Source of the DNA: Haloferax marinisediminis
GTDB taxonomy: Archaea; Halobacteriota; Halobacteria; Halobacteriales; Haloferacaceae
DNA: 64,000 bases
NCBI RefSeq assembly: GCF_009674585.1
Contig: NZ_WKJP01000001.1
Location: forward strand, 2,108,001 to 2,172,000
Direction of reading: 5' to 3'
The first letter of the stretch is position 1. Every line of letters starts with the position of its first letter. Made by a program: the position numbers and the translations under genes. Positions 1-8,432 of this stretch are shown one piece after another. Under the pieces are notes generated by a model. That model was given only the letters and a program-made list of their open reading frames with translations, had not been told where the DNA came from and searched no databases.

Positions 1-447
1 TTCAGCGACCCGGAACTCGACGGTAGCACCACGCGTGTCGGCGGTTACTGGCCCGTAGCCATCGAACGCGAATGTTTCGTGGAGTTCAGCGAGTCCGCGG
101 CCGAAGGTACGAGCGAGAGACTGTTGTTCCTCCTCGTCGAGGTGGACGAACCGTTCGTGAAGTTCGTCTCCGGTCGCTCGTTCGACCACCGCGTATCCTC
201 GGTCGGCAACAGTCCCAGTCGCCAGAACCTGTGGGACCGGAATCGACGTTCGGTCGCCGACCGCCTGTGCGAGGGCGGTTTCGAGACGAACTGCGTCGAC
301 GTCGGCCGAGAGTTGGACCACGACTGCACCACCGTCGCTAAAGTCGACGATTGCTGTTTGCTTGTGATTCCCGCGCTGTGCCGGCGTCACCGACGCAACC
401 GGACGGTCTGGGAACTCGCGTGCCAGCACGGCCGCAACGTGGTCCAT
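1..447 (-). CDS. Aminoglycoside phosphotransferase-like kinase, C-terminus cut by window edge
   Basis: An open frame on the minus strand runs from the ATG ending at 447 off the left edge, giving the first 149 residues. The translation starts MDHVAAVLAREFPDRP, then has a beta-rich N-lobe with RGNHKQTAIV, a PVPQVL segment and ATGDELHERF before an AELHE segment. That order matches the N-lobe and hinge of the APH/choline-kinase fold. The catalytic loop lies outside the window, so activity cannot be judged. The usual N-lobe lysine is not obvious (VVVQLS). It sits 45 bases after the HAD phosphatase on the same strand and may share its transcript. Substrate unknown; drug resistance should not be assumed. 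Confidence 0.75.
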   Translation of the reverse strand, partial: MDHVAAVLAREFPDRPVASVTPAQRGNHKQTAIVDFSDGGAVVVQLSADVDAVRLETALAQAVGDRTSIPVPQVLATGTVADRGYAVVERATGDELHERFVHLDEEEQQSLARTFGRGLAELHETFAFDGYGPVTADTRGATVEFRVAE

Positions 448-492
448 CGCACTCCCATAGGTCCGAGACAGACAAAGGCACATCGAAGGGTA

Positions 493-1170
493 CTACCTCG
501 GGTCGAGGATGTCGGCGAACTCGTGGAGCGTCGAGAGGACGAACTCTGGTGAGTACGACCCAGTCTCGACGGTGTCTCGTTCGCGCGGGCACCACGCCGC
601 GTCGAGTCCGGCACCGTGCGCCCCGCCGACGTCGAATTCGAGTGAGTCGCCCACGTGGAGACTCGCTGCTGGGGGGACGTCGAGTGTTCCGAGTGCCCGG
701 TCGAACGGATCCGGATGCGGTTTGCGGCGTGGCATGTCGCCAGCGTAGACGATGACGTCGAACGCGTCGGTGATGTCGAGGGCGTCGAGTTTGACCGACT
801 GTCGTCGTTCGGGCCCGTTCGTCACGAGTCCGACGTGGCCGTGGTCGCGGGCGGTGTCGAGGGCCGCACGAGCACCCGGCCGAAACGAGACGGCCGTGTG
901 GTCGACAGTCTCGATGAAGCCACGGGCCAACGCGCGTGTGTCGACCGCCCGTTCGTACTGAGTAGCGACGCGGTCGAATCCCGCGGCGAGATACGATTCC
1001 GGATCGGTGGGGTGCGGTGGCCCATCGAGTGCCTGCCAGAGGTCCGATGGCTCTCCGAATCGGTCGATACCGGCAACAGAGAACGCTCCGGTGTAGATGG
1101 TCTCGCTGTCTTGGTCGTTCTGGATGAGTGTCCCGTCGAGGTCGAACAGAATCGCGTCGAAAGATGCCAC
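493..1170 (-). CDS. HAD superfamily hydrolase (HAD-IA, phosphoglycolate phosphatase-like)
   Basis: This 225-residue protein has the whole HAD set: FDLDGT near residues 9-14 (nucleophile and acid/base Asp), VTNG (motif II), KPHP (motif III lysine) and HVGDSLEFD (motif IV). Between motifs I and II is a helical cap of about 80 residues, typical of HAD-IA phosphatases acting on small phosphate esters. I chose the GTG at 1170 because it places FDAILFDLDGT directly at the N-terminus; the frame stays open upstream but that extension is not HAD-like. The substrate cannot be told from sequence. It lies upstream of the kinase-like gene at 1-447. Confidence 0.9.
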   Translation of the reverse strand: MASFDAILFDLDGTLIQNDQDSETIYTGAFSVAGIDRFGEPSDLWQALDGPPHPTDPESYLAAGFDRVATQYERAVDTRALARGFIETVDHTAVSFRPGARAALDTARDHGHVGLVTNGPERRQSVKLDALDITDAFDVIVYAGDMPRRKPHPDPFDRALGTLDVPPAASLHVGDSLEFDVGGAHGAGLDAAWCPRERDTVETGSYSPEFVLSTLHEFADILDPR

Positions 1171-1315
1171 CCCCGAACTAGGTGTGTGGAGGATAAAACG
1201 TTCGTCCTGACGTGTTGTGCGTCCGTTACGAACCTGGAGTTGGCTCGGTACGAAGCGAGAACACAGAGTCGTTACGATGCTGCCACTTGCTCGTTTCGAA
1301 GCGGCCACAGACTCG

Positions 1316-1444
1316 TCACGGGGAGACGTCGCCGTCTAACTCGTGATACTCCCAGACGTGGTCTTTCAGTTCTTCTTCCGTGGCGAAGTGGTCGTCACAC
1401 AGGTCACAGGTGAACTCGTCTTCGGAATCGTCTCGGGTACTCAT
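1316..1444 (-). CDS. C2H2 zinc-finger microprotein (42 aa)
   Basis: The protein begins MSTRDDSEDEFTCDLCDD and carries one classical C2H2 finger, C-x2-C followed by H-x4-H (CDLC ... HVWEYH), with an acidic N-terminus. Single-finger proteins of this size are common in haloarchaea and mostly uncharacterised; they may bind nucleic acid or protein. The frame is open far upstream, but the ATG at 1444 gives a compact protein with only the finger. It lies 62 bases upstream-side of the acyl-CoA dehydrogenase stop and is transcribed in the same direction. Confidence 0.8.
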   Translation of the reverse strand: MSTRDDSEDEFTCDLCDDHFATEEELKDHVWEYHELDGDVSP

Positions 1445-1506
1445 GTGAAGAAATTGACGTTCAAACGGCTTAACGATGCGTCTCTGCTCGACGGTGAGCG
1501 AGGGGC

Positions 1507-2661
1507 TTAGAAGCCCTTGCCGAGCAGTTCGCGGGCGATGATGGTCTTTTGAATCTCCGTGGTGCCCTCGTAGATTTGCGTAATCTTCGAGTCGCGGTAG
1601 AGACGCTCGACGTCGTGGTCGTTGACGAATCCAGCGCCACCGTGAATCTGGACAGCCTCGTCGGCGACGTCGGTCGCGACGTTCGAAGCGAACTCCTTCG
1701 CCATCGACGCGAGTGCCGTCAACTGCCCTTCGTCGTTGTCGACGCTCCACGCGGACTTGTAGGTCAGTTGGCGGGCCGCCTCGGTCTTGGTGTGCATCTC
1801 GGCGAGTTTGTGCTGGATGGCCTGGAAGTCACTGATGGAGCGACCGAACTGCTCGCGCTCTTTCGCGTAGGCGAGTGCCTGTTCGCAGGCACCTTTGGCG
1901 ATACCGACACCCTGTGCGGCGACGGCCGTCCGGGTCTCGTCGAAGAACTGCATGAGTTGGAGGAAGCCCATCCCGCGGGTGCCGACGAGGTTCTCTTCGG
2001 GCACGCGAACGTCGTCGAGGATGAGTTCGGCAGTGTCGCTGGCGCGGATACCCATCTTCCCCGTGATTTTGTCGGCCGAGAAGCCGTCTCGGTCGGATTC
2101 GACGATAATCTGGGAGAATCCGGAGTAGCGGTCGTCGGCGTCAGGGTCGGTCTGGCACATGACGACGAAGTAGTCACCGACGCTCCCGTTGGTAATCCAC
2201 ATCTTGTTGCCGTTGAGGACCCACTCGTCACCGTCTTTCTCGGCGCGCGTCTTCACGGAGGTCACGTCGGACCCGGCCTGTGGTTCACTGATGGCCGCAC
2301 CCATGACGGACTCACCATCGACGATGGGCGGTAGGTACTCCTCTTTCTGTTCTTCGGTCCCGAAGGCGATGATGGCTTCCGCACCGAACCCGGCGCTCGT
2401 GATACAGAGGCCGATACCGGGGTCGACTGCGAACAGTTCCTCGGTGACGAGCGCGTTCTCCAGCGACGAGTAGCCGACGCCACCGTACTCGACTGGGAAG
2501 TGCGCCCCGGTCAGACCCATCTTGGCCGCTTTCTCGACGATGTCGTAGGGGTACTTCTCTTCGACGTCGTACTCGCTCGCGACGGGAGCGATCTCGTTCT
2601 CGGCGAATCGGCGAACCTCGTCTCGGATGGCTCGCTGTTCGTCTGAGAGATTGAAGTCCAT
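1507..2661 (-). CDS. Acyl-CoA dehydrogenase
   Basis: This is a 384-residue FAD flavoprotein of standard length for the family, oxidising acyl-CoA to enoyl-CoA and passing electrons to ETF. Features in order: N-terminal helical domain (DEQRAIRDEVRRFA), middle beta domain with the FAD/substrate segments (SEPQAGSD, MWITNG), then the C-terminal helical domain with AREQFGRSISDFQAIQH and YEGTTEIQ. The Glu in YEGT is at the usual catalytic base position. The ATG at 2661 yields MDFNLSDEQ, a normal family start; the 41-residue upstream extension is rejected. An inverted repeat overlaps its promoter. It is a paralogue of the gene at 50598. Confidence 0.95.
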   Translation of the reverse strand: MDFNLSDEQRAIRDEVRRFAENEIAPVASEYDVEEKYPYDIVEKAAKMGLTGAHFPVEYGGVGYSSLENALVTEELFAVDPGIGLCITSAGFGAEAIIAFGTEEQKEEYLPPIVDGESVMGAAISEPQAGSDVTSVKTRAEKDGDEWVLNGNKMWITNGSVGDYFVVMCQTDPDADDRYSGFSQIIVESDRDGFSADKITGKMGIRASDTAELILDDVRVPEENLVGTRGMGFLQLMQFFDETRTAVAAQGVGIAKGACEQALAYAKEREQFGRSISDFQAIQHKLAEMHTKTEAARQLTYKSAWSVDNDEGQLTALASMAKEFASNVATDVADEAVQIHGGAGFVNDHDVERLYRDSKITQIYEGTTEIQKTIIARELLGKGF

Positions 2662-2672
2662 GATTGATAAAC

Positions 2673-2699
2673 ACAAACGTGACCAATAATGTTTGTCAC
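2673..2699 (-). promoter_or_regulatory. Inverted repeat over the acyl-CoA dehydrogenase promoter
   Basis: Immediately upstream of the start codon at 2661 lies ACAAAC, 12 bases, then GTTTGT; GTGAC and GTCAC arms are also opposed within the same stretch. Read on the minus strand, the spacer contains the AT-rich CATTATTGG, about 20-30 bases before the ATG, where a TATA box would sit for a leaderless transcript. A protein bound here would block TBP/TFB, so a repressor operator is the simple reading. The regulator is unknown. Confidence 0.45.
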
Positions 2700-2817
2700 A
2701 CTCGGAACAACGGAGAACGAATTGAAACGAAACGCAGTTTGGGAGTGTACTACTGGATAGTGGTGAGCGGCCGAAACTCGCCACTTCGTGTGAACTCCCC
2801 GACTCGGAAAACTGCGG

Positions 2818-3981
2818 CTAAATCTCGGTGTCAGTCTCGTCGTCGTCCGATTCGGCGACGAGGTCGATGACGTTCTCACGCCCCAACCGGAGTTTCTCGA
2901 TGGTTCCGTCGTCTTCCATCCGTGAGAGGACCCGCGACACTTTCGACTTCGACCAGTCGAGTTCCGTCACCACGTCCTTTTGCCGAACTCGACCGCCTGA
3001 TGCTTGGAGAAGGGTTCGAACACGGTCTTCGTCGGTCACGATCGAACTTGTTCCGAGTGTCGTCTCGGCACCGCGATGGGCTTCGTCGCGTGGTCGACTG
3101 CTGTCGTCAGGTGTGACTGTGGTTTGCACACCGCCTGTGTCGGTCGCTCCTGACCGATTTGCGTCGGTGTCGTTGTCGAGTTGTGCGTCATCGTTGGAAT
3201 GGGCGGAGTCGTTCGAATCGCTGTTCGACCGTCGCCACCAGACACCGGCCGCCACGAGACCAACGAGAAATACAGCGCCCAGTGGCCCGGCGAGAGACCC
3301 GTCGCCATCGCCGTTCGACTGCGTCGACGTCGTCATATTACTCGCTTCCTCGGGCGGTTTCGGTTCGAAGACCACTCGTGGTTCCCCGTCGGCGAACGAT
3401 TCGGGGCCGTCCCACGTCAGGACGCCATCGTCACGCTCGACTGGACTTGGTGTCGCAGAAACGACGTGGTAGCCAGCAGGAGCAACGACTTCGAGTGAGT
3501 CGTTTTCGGCGATGAACAGGCCGCTCTCGAAGACGTCACCCACGACGAGTTGTCCGTCTGTGTCGGCGGCGAAGTTGGTCCAGTGGAATCGGTACGTGAC
3601 GACGCCCCACTGGCGTGGGAGCGACTGGAGACTCGTCGACGCCTCGAACCCTGTCGCGGTCATCTGCCGACCGGTGGCCTCACTGGCTGCACCGACGGTT
3701 CCGTTGATTCGTTCCGAAAAGGGGTCGAGATACGCGCCCGTGTCGTTTTCGAACCGCTGTTGAAACGAACGATATTCGGTCTCGTCTGTGGGCGTCCGCA
3801 ATCGAGTCCAAATCTGTAACTCCCACGTCGCCGTCGAGTTTTCGTGGAGTTCGATGCGGAGGACAGTCGTATCGACGTCAGGTTGCGTCTGTGCGCGGGC
3901 ACCGTCGGTGAATACGACTCCACCGATGAGACTCAGGACGACAACGAGGGCAACCACGAACTGCGCGTACGACCGAGCCAT
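2818..3981 (-). CDS. Membrane-anchored winged-helix regulator with exported sensor domain
   Basis: The protein has 387 residues. Residues 1-31 look like a signal peptide (FVVALVVVLSLIGGVVF), followed by an exported beta-rich domain of about 190 residues, a single membrane span (GAVFLVGLVAAGVWW) and a Ser/Asn/Asp-rich linker. The C-terminus is a winged helix-turn-helix of about 60 residues (GGRVRQKDVVTELDWSKSKV, then a VSRVLSRMEDDG recognition segment). Topology predicts the sensor outside and the HTH in the cytoplasm, a one-component membrane transcription factor. The outer domain resembles the DUF7345-type domain as I recall it and is shared with the protein at 5534. It is divergent from 4229. 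Ligand and targets unknown. Confidence 0.85.
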   Translation of the reverse strand: MARSYAQFVVALVVVLSLIGGVVFTDGARAQTQPDVDTTVLRIELHENSTATWELQIWTRLRTPTDETEYRSFQQRFENDTGAYLDPFSERINGTVGAASEATGRQMTATGFEASTSLQSLPRQWGVVTYRFHWTNFAADTDGQLVVGDVFESGLFIAENDSLEVVAPAGYHVVSATPSPVERDDGVLTWDGPESFADGEPRVVFEPKPPEEASNMTTSTQSNGDGDGSLAGPLGAVFLVGLVAAGVWWRRSNSDSNDSAHSNDDAQLDNDTDANRSGATDTGGVQTTVTPDDSSRPRDEAHRGAETTLGTSSIVTDEDRVRTLLQASGGRVRQKDVVTELDWSKSKVSRVLSRMEDDGTIEKLRLGRENVIDLVAESDDDETDTEI

Positions 3982-4120
3982 CTCGCTGAGTTCGGGTACC
4001 GGCGATACCTAGATAAATGACGTGGACCGTTTCTCGGTTTTGAGAGGCACTCTGTTGCTGTCAGTCCAGCAGTGGTGAGTGTCACGGAGAACACTCGAAT
4101 CCGTGAAATTCAGCGGATAC

Positions 4121-4180
4121 AACGGTTTGAAACGGTTTGAAACGGTCTGGGACGACTCGGGAAACACCGAGAAACACCGC
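4121..4180. repeat. Phased 10-base direct repeats between divergent genes
   Basis: Three consecutive 10-base units (AACGGTTTGA, AACGGTTTGA, AACGGTCTGG) occupy 4121-4150. After a 10-base gap, two more units (GAAACACCGA, GAAACACCGC) occupy 4161-4180. Exact one-turn phasing places every copy on the same DNA face, as in cooperative regulator binding sites. They lie between the membrane-tethered regulator (starts 3981, minus) and the exported protein (starts 4229, plus), about 50-110 bases before the latter. Binding by the neighbouring regulator is an inference. Confidence 0.6.
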
Positions 4181-4228
4181 CACCGTTCTCCCGGTTTATG
4201 GGGGTTCCACCGTGATTGCCGAGCAACG

Positions 4229-5488
4229 ATGCTCCGGAAAATACTCACAGTACTGCTCGTCGGTGCCCTGGTTGCCGGTGTTGTTGCACCGTCAGCCGTG
4301 GCGACGACCGCACCTCCTGACGAGACCGTCGAACCCACTGCGCTCGACTCGGGCGCCGGCTGGTTCGCAGCGAACAACACGACGGCGAACACCACGTCAT
4401 CCGGCTCGTCGAACGACTCGAATTCGTCGAACGGAACGGTCACGGTGACCGTCGGTCAGCAACTCTCCACAATCGTCTCACAGACGGACAGTGAAGTCCG
4501 AACGGAAGTCGAAGAGAGTGCCTTCGAAGTTCGATTCGAAGCGAGCGATGACGACGAACAGGCCGAGGCCATCAGCGAACGAGCGGAGGAGCTCGCAGAG
4601 CGCGCCGAGGAGATTCGTGAGGAGTACGAAGAAGTCACCGAGGCGTACGAATCTGGCGAGATAAGCCGGTCTGCGTACGCCCAACGCATCGCGACGCTGA
4701 ACGCCCGCAGTGAACAGCTCACCTCCAGCATCGCTCGCCTCGACGCACGTTCGGACAACGTCTCGAACACGAGTCTGCAGACGGCTGGATTCAACGAATC
4801 CGAACTCGAGACGATTAACAACTCACTCGAATCTGTCACGGGCACCGGTGCGAGAGCCCTGCTCTTGCGTTTCACCGGCCTCAGCGAGGGTGAAATAGAA
4901 ATCGAATCGGAGAACGGACTCTCCATCGAAGTCGAAAGCGAGGACGGCGAACAGTCGCGTGAAATCGAACGTGACCGTGACGACGACCACAACTTCACGG
5001 TCGACCAATCGGCCGCGCTCGACACGGCACGCGACGAACTCGGGACGCCTCCGACCGGGTCGTGGTCCCTCATCGAGAGTGACAAACACACCGACTCGGG
5101 CTACTACGAGTTCGAGTTCGAACTCACCGGGACGAACTCCACTGGCGATGCAGAGGTCCGCGTCGATGGGTCGTCTGGAACGGTCTTCCGCCTCGAATCC
5201 GAGATCGAATCGCCTGACGAGGACGACGAAGAGGACGAAATAGAAGAGGAAGAAGAGGAAGAAGATGACGAGAAAGACGACGACGAAGTAGAGGAAGAAG
5301 ACGACGAGAAGGAAGAAGAGGAAGAAGAGAAAGATGACGAGAAAGACGACGACGAAGTAGAGGAAGAAGAGGAAGAAGACGACGAGAAGGAAGAAGAGGA
5401 AGAAGAGGAAGAAGAAGAGGAAGACGACGACGAAGTTGAGACGGACGAACCAGATGAGGAAGAAACGGACACACCTGACAGTGAGTAG
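4229..5488 (+). CDS. Exported coiled-coil protein with long Asp/Glu tail
   Basis: The ATG at 4229 gives 419 residues starting MLRKILTVLLVGALVAGVV, a clear signal peptide; the 50 extra upstream codons are not protein-like. A Thr/Asn/Ser-rich stretch follows, then a charged coiled-coil (AEELAERAEEIREEYEE), then a small beta domain (GYYEFEFELTGTN, VRVDGSSGTVFRLE) that looks PepSY-like. From about residue 331 the rest is almost only Glu, Asp and Lys, built partly by a 69-base DNA repeat. There is no C-terminal membrane anchor. It may be the DUF7096 family, from memory. Function unknown; the layout suggests an envelope role with its paralogous neighbours. Confidence 0.85.
   Translation: MLRKILTVLLVGALVAGVVAPSAVATTAPPDETVEPTALDSGAGWFAANNTTANTTSSGSSNDSNSSNGTVTVTVGQQLSTIVSQTDSEVRTEVEESAFEVRFEASDDDEQAEAISERAEELAERAEEIREEYEEVTEAYESGEISRSAYAQRIATLNARSEQLTSSIARLDARSDNVSNTSLQTAGFNESELETINNSLESVTGTGARALLLRFTGLSEGEIEIESENGLSIEVESEDGEQSREIERDRDDDHNFTVDQSAALDTARDELGTPPTGSWSLIESDKHTDSGYYEFEFELTGTNSTGDAEVRVDGSSGTVFRLESEIESPDEDDEEDEIEEEEEEEDDEKDDDEVEEEDDEKEEEEEEKDDEKDDDEVEEEEEEDDEKEEEEEEEEEEEDDDEVETDEPDEEETDTPDSE
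5264..5440 (+). repeat. 69-base repeat within acidic tail coding sequence
   Basis: A segment beginning GATGACGAGAAAGACGACGA occurs at 5264 and again at 5333, a period of 69 bases or 23 codons, inside purine-rich GAA/GAC codon runs. It lengthens the acidic tail in frame. Slippage or unequal recombination could make tail length vary between strains. Confidence 0.7.
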
Positions 5489-5533
5489 CCAAAGCGCGCT
5501 CTTCACACGAGGTCGACGGGGTGGTGACGAGTG

Positions 5534-6310
5534 ATGTCACCCGACGGTCGAACTCGGACTATCTGCCTCCTCGTCGCAGGATTGGTCGTTGCCACCGCGT
5601 TGACCGGGTCGGTAACTGCCCTGTCGAGTTCTACTGGGACTGGTCAGCACGACGCGGTTGACTCGAGGACTGGCCTGTCGTCGACGGTGGTGAGCAACGA
5701 CACGTCAGCGTTCGTCGTTGCACTCTCACCCAACGGGTCTGCTCGCGTGACGCTCCGTCTCACCTACGACCTGACGGCGGAAGAAGAACGAGCTGGGTTC
5801 GAGCGTCTCGAAGCGAACGCCTCGGAGTTTGCCACGTCGTACGCGACACGACTGAAACCCCTCGCTGCACGCGCATCGAACGAGACTGGCCGAGAGATGG
5901 CCATCCGCGACCAGACCGCACAGTTCTCCGAACTGGGGTCGACAGGCGTCGTCGAACTGTCTGTGACGTGGACGAACGTTGCGACACACCGCGATGGACG
6001 AATCGTCCTCGCCGAACCCTTCGATACCGGGTTCAATCCAGACCGACCGTTCGTCGTTCGCGCCCCAGAAGGGTACGAACTCGCGTCCGCATCTCCGAGT
6101 CCGAACGTGAGGTCACCGAGTGAGGTGGCGTGGAACACGAGCGAACAGCTCGACGGAGTTTCGGTCGCGTTCGAGACCACGGAGTCGGGCGAGGACCAGT
6201 CAACTGGGACGACCACGTCCTCCACAGAGATGCCGGTTGGGGCGGCCCCAGTCCTCGCAGTTCTCGGCGTGATGGGTCTGTTCGCTGTCCGTGGGCGACG
6301 CCGCGGTTGA
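5534..6310 (+). CDS. Exported membrane-anchored protein, paralogue of regulator sensor domain
   Basis: This 258-residue protein has an N-terminal signal segment (ICLLVAGLVVATALTGSV), an outer domain, and a C-terminal span (APVLAVLGVMGLFAV) ending in RGRRRG, which should stay inside. The outer domain shares landmarks with the protein at 2818: ETGREM versus ATGRQM, a WTN...DG...F..G block, and APEGYELASASPSP versus APAGYHVVSATPSP. It lacks the HTH, so it may be a decoy, co-sensor or structural partner. GTG at 5531 directly precedes the chosen ATG at 5534. It follows the acidic-tail gene by 45 bases and is probably co-transcribed. Confidence 0.85.
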   Translation: MSPDGRTRTICLLVAGLVVATALTGSVTALSSSTGTGQHDAVDSRTGLSSTVVSNDTSAFVVALSPNGSARVTLRLTYDLTAEEERAGFERLEANASEFATSYATRLKPLAARASNETGREMAIRDQTAQFSELGSTGVVELSVTWTNVATHRDGRIVLAEPFDTGFNPDRPFVVRAPEGYELASASPSPNVRSPSEVAWNTSEQLDGVSVAFETTESGEDQSTGTTTSSTEMPVGAAPVLAVLGVMGLFAVRGRRRG

Positions 6311-6407
6311 CCGTCCGGTTTGAACCAGCGGTCTTCACTGACTCACGAGCCACCTTTTTCGTCCGTTTTGCCGAACCTGTCTTACCGTTCGCTGACGTAT
6401 CCTGTCC

Positions 6408-7052
6408 ATGAAACGCCGCACAAAGGTTCTCCTCGTGGGTCTCGGCATCGCCCTGACTGCCACAGCGCTCTCCCGGGCGTCCCGTTCCACCGACACCGAG
6501 ACGGTTCCCTACACGGTCATCGAGACGATAGACGGCGTCGAGATTCGACAGTATCCGACGACAGTGACCGTCGAGACGACTGCCAAGAACACCGGCGTGG
6601 CGTTTCAGCGACTCTTTGGCTACATCTCGGGCGCAAATCAGCGTCGCGAAGAAGTTTCGATGACGGCCCCGGTGGCGACCAAGACTGGTGAGAAGATTCC
6701 GATGACCGCCCCAGTGGCCACCGACACGACCGAGCGTGGCGTGCAGATGGCGTTCTACCTCCCCGAGGCGTACGACTACGACAGCGCGCCGCGACCGACC
6801 AACCCTGACGTCGAACTCGTCGAACACTCCGCACGAACGCTCGCCGTCCGCCAGTTCTCGTGGTACGCAACTGGAGACAGAACCCGGCGAGAAATCGATT
6901 CGTTGCTGGAGACGCTCGCAGACAACGGCGTCACCACCGCTGGCGTCCCGTTCCTCATGCAGTACGACCCGCCGTCGACGCTGCCGTTCTTCCGGACGAA
7001 CGAAGTCGCAGTCGAGATTCAGCGACGAGAACAGGGGCAGGGGACCACGTAA
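6408..7052 (+). CDS. SOUL-family heme-binding-like protein
   Basis: The protein has 214 residues. The N-terminus (KVLLVGLGIALTATAL) is a signal or anchor segment. The remainder is a SOUL/p22HBP domain: YTVIETIDGVEIRQYP at the start, the repeated family signature MTAPVAT at about residues 85-105, and QYDPPSTLPFFRTNEV at the C-terminus. SOUL proteins bind heme or other tetrapyrroles weakly in eukaryotes; the archaeal role is not established. Promoter-proximal T-rich sequence precedes it. It is separated by 84 bases from the permease gene that follows. Confidence 0.92.
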   Translation: MKRRTKVLLVGLGIALTATALSRASRSTDTETVPYTVIETIDGVEIRQYPTTVTVETTAKNTGVAFQRLFGYISGANQRREEVSMTAPVATKTGEKIPMTAPVATDTTERGVQMAFYLPEAYDYDSAPRPTNPDVELVEHSARTLAVRQFSWYATGDRTRREIDSLLETLADNGVTTAGVPFLMQYDPPSTLPFFRTNEVAVEIQRREQGQGTT

Positions 7053-7136
7053 CGCCGGGGGGAGCGCCCCGGAGATAACGTGGCCGGGGGAACGCTGAGT
7101 CACAATTTATCAGTTGAGCGACCGAACGGCGACTCG

Positions 7137-8432
7137 ATGAGTATCGTAACCGCCGTCCGACGAGGTGACTGGCACGCCGTCTTTGGGTACGCGTTCTTCG
7201 TCGCACTTCTCACCGGCGGCTACTACTACAACGTCACGTTCGTCCAACTCGGCCTGTTGGACCTCGGGACGCGACTCGTTGGCTTGTCAGAGACGGCAGT
7301 TTCGTGGTGGATGGCGACGCTCGCGCTCGTGACGCTCGCCACCGCGGTCGTCTTCGGTGTCACGATGGACCGGCAGCGCTGGTCGTCGTCCCTGCACGCG
7401 AAACTCAGAATTCTGTTCGGCGTCGTCGTCGCGCAGGTGCTTCTCACGTCTGTTGCACCGTTCGTCCGAACTGCTCCCCAGTTCGGCGCGTGGATTATCC
7501 TCGCCTCGATTTCGATGGGCGTTGGATTTCCGGCGACGTTCGCGTTGACGATTGACTTCGTTGCGGTGCGTGACCGTGGTGCGGTTGCAGCGGCGGCGAC
7601 AGCCCTGACGTACTTCTTGGCCAACGTCTATCCACTCGAATGGAGCATCGAGTCGTTTAGTCAGGTCGTCGTCGCTGCGATGGTGCCCGGTGTCGTCCTC
7701 CTCGGTGTTCTCGTGTTCAGGCCACCGCGGTTCCTCGACCGACTCGCACACCAACACGAACGGTTCGGAGTGGGGAGATTCTGCCAGTCCGGCCGCGTTT
7801 CGATGCGAGAGGCGGCGTTTCTCGTGCCACTGGTGTTGATGTTCGGTGTGTTCTTCATCGACAGCCTCGGATTCCTTCGAATCCTCGACACGCCCTCGTT
7901 GGTACTCGCGTCGTGGCAGTCGCCCGAGTTCTCGGTTCACCTGACCTTGGCCGTCGTCCACGTCGTCGGCGCGGTGATGGCTGGCGTTCTGTACACGACG
8001 TTCGACCGGCGAGTCCTCTTTCTCGCGACGTTCGGGTTGTTCTCCTTTACCCACCTGCTGTACACGTTCGACATCCGCATCGCGATGTGGTTCCCGTCGC
8101 TCTCGACCGGACCGAGTTCACCGTTGAACCCGGTGTTCTACGCGCTCGCGGTCAGTTTCTACACGACACTCAACTTCGCGCTCTGGCCCGACCTCTCGAC
8201 ACCGGAGACGATTGGCACGCACTCGGCAATCGGTATCGGTCTCGCTGGGTTCCTCTCGACGTTTCTGAGCACTGCACTCGCGTTGTACTTTCAGAGCACG
8301 TCGGTGACGCTCCTCGACCACCTGAATCTCGTGAACGCGCTCGCACTACTGCTGTTCGTCGGCCTCACGGTCGGCGTGTACGTCGGACGAATGCACACAC
8401 TCTGGGAGGGACGCCATGGCGAACCCAATTGA
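7137..8432 (+). CDS. Multi-spanning membrane protein, MFS-like permease
   Basis: This 431-residue protein is almost entirely hydrophobic helices, roughly ten to twelve spans, with a charged central loop (RFLDRLAHQHERFGVGRF) splitting two halves as in major facilitator transporters. I chose the ATG at 7137 (MSIVTAVRRGDW) over an upstream frame extension that reads poorly. No substrate motif is recognised. Its last 17 bases overlap the bactofilin-like gene, so the two are probably translated from one message. Confidence 0.8.
   Translation: MSIVTAVRRGDWHAVFGYAFFVALLTGGYYYNVTFVQLGLLDLGTRLVGLSETAVSWWMATLALVTLATAVVFGVTMDRQRWSSSLHAKLRILFGVVVAQVLLTSVAPFVRTAPQFGAWIILASISMGVGFPATFALTIDFVAVRDRGAVAAAATALTYFLANVYPLEWSIESFSQVVVAAMVPGVVLLGVLVFRPPRFLDRLAHQHERFGVGRFCQSGRVSMREAAFLVPLVLMFGVFFIDSLGFLRILDTPSLVLASWQSPEFSVHLTLAVVHVVGAVMAGVLYTTFDRRVLFLATFGLFSFTHLLYTFDIRIAMWFPSLSTGPSSPLNPVFYALAVSFYTTLNFALWPDLSTPETIGTHSAIGIGLAGFLSTFLSTALALYFQSTSVTLLDHLNLVNALALLLFVGLTVGVYVGRMHTLWEGRHGEPN

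Noticed and set aside
655-1413. 252-residue open frame on the plus strand across the HAD gene
   Set aside because: It lies opposite a clear HAD phosphatase with all four motifs, has no family pattern and is an expected shadow in GC-rich DNA.
6033-7103. 356-residue minus-strand frame over the SOUL gene
   Set aside because: The plus strand encodes a recognisable SOUL domain; the opposite frame is Arg/His-rich with no domain pattern.
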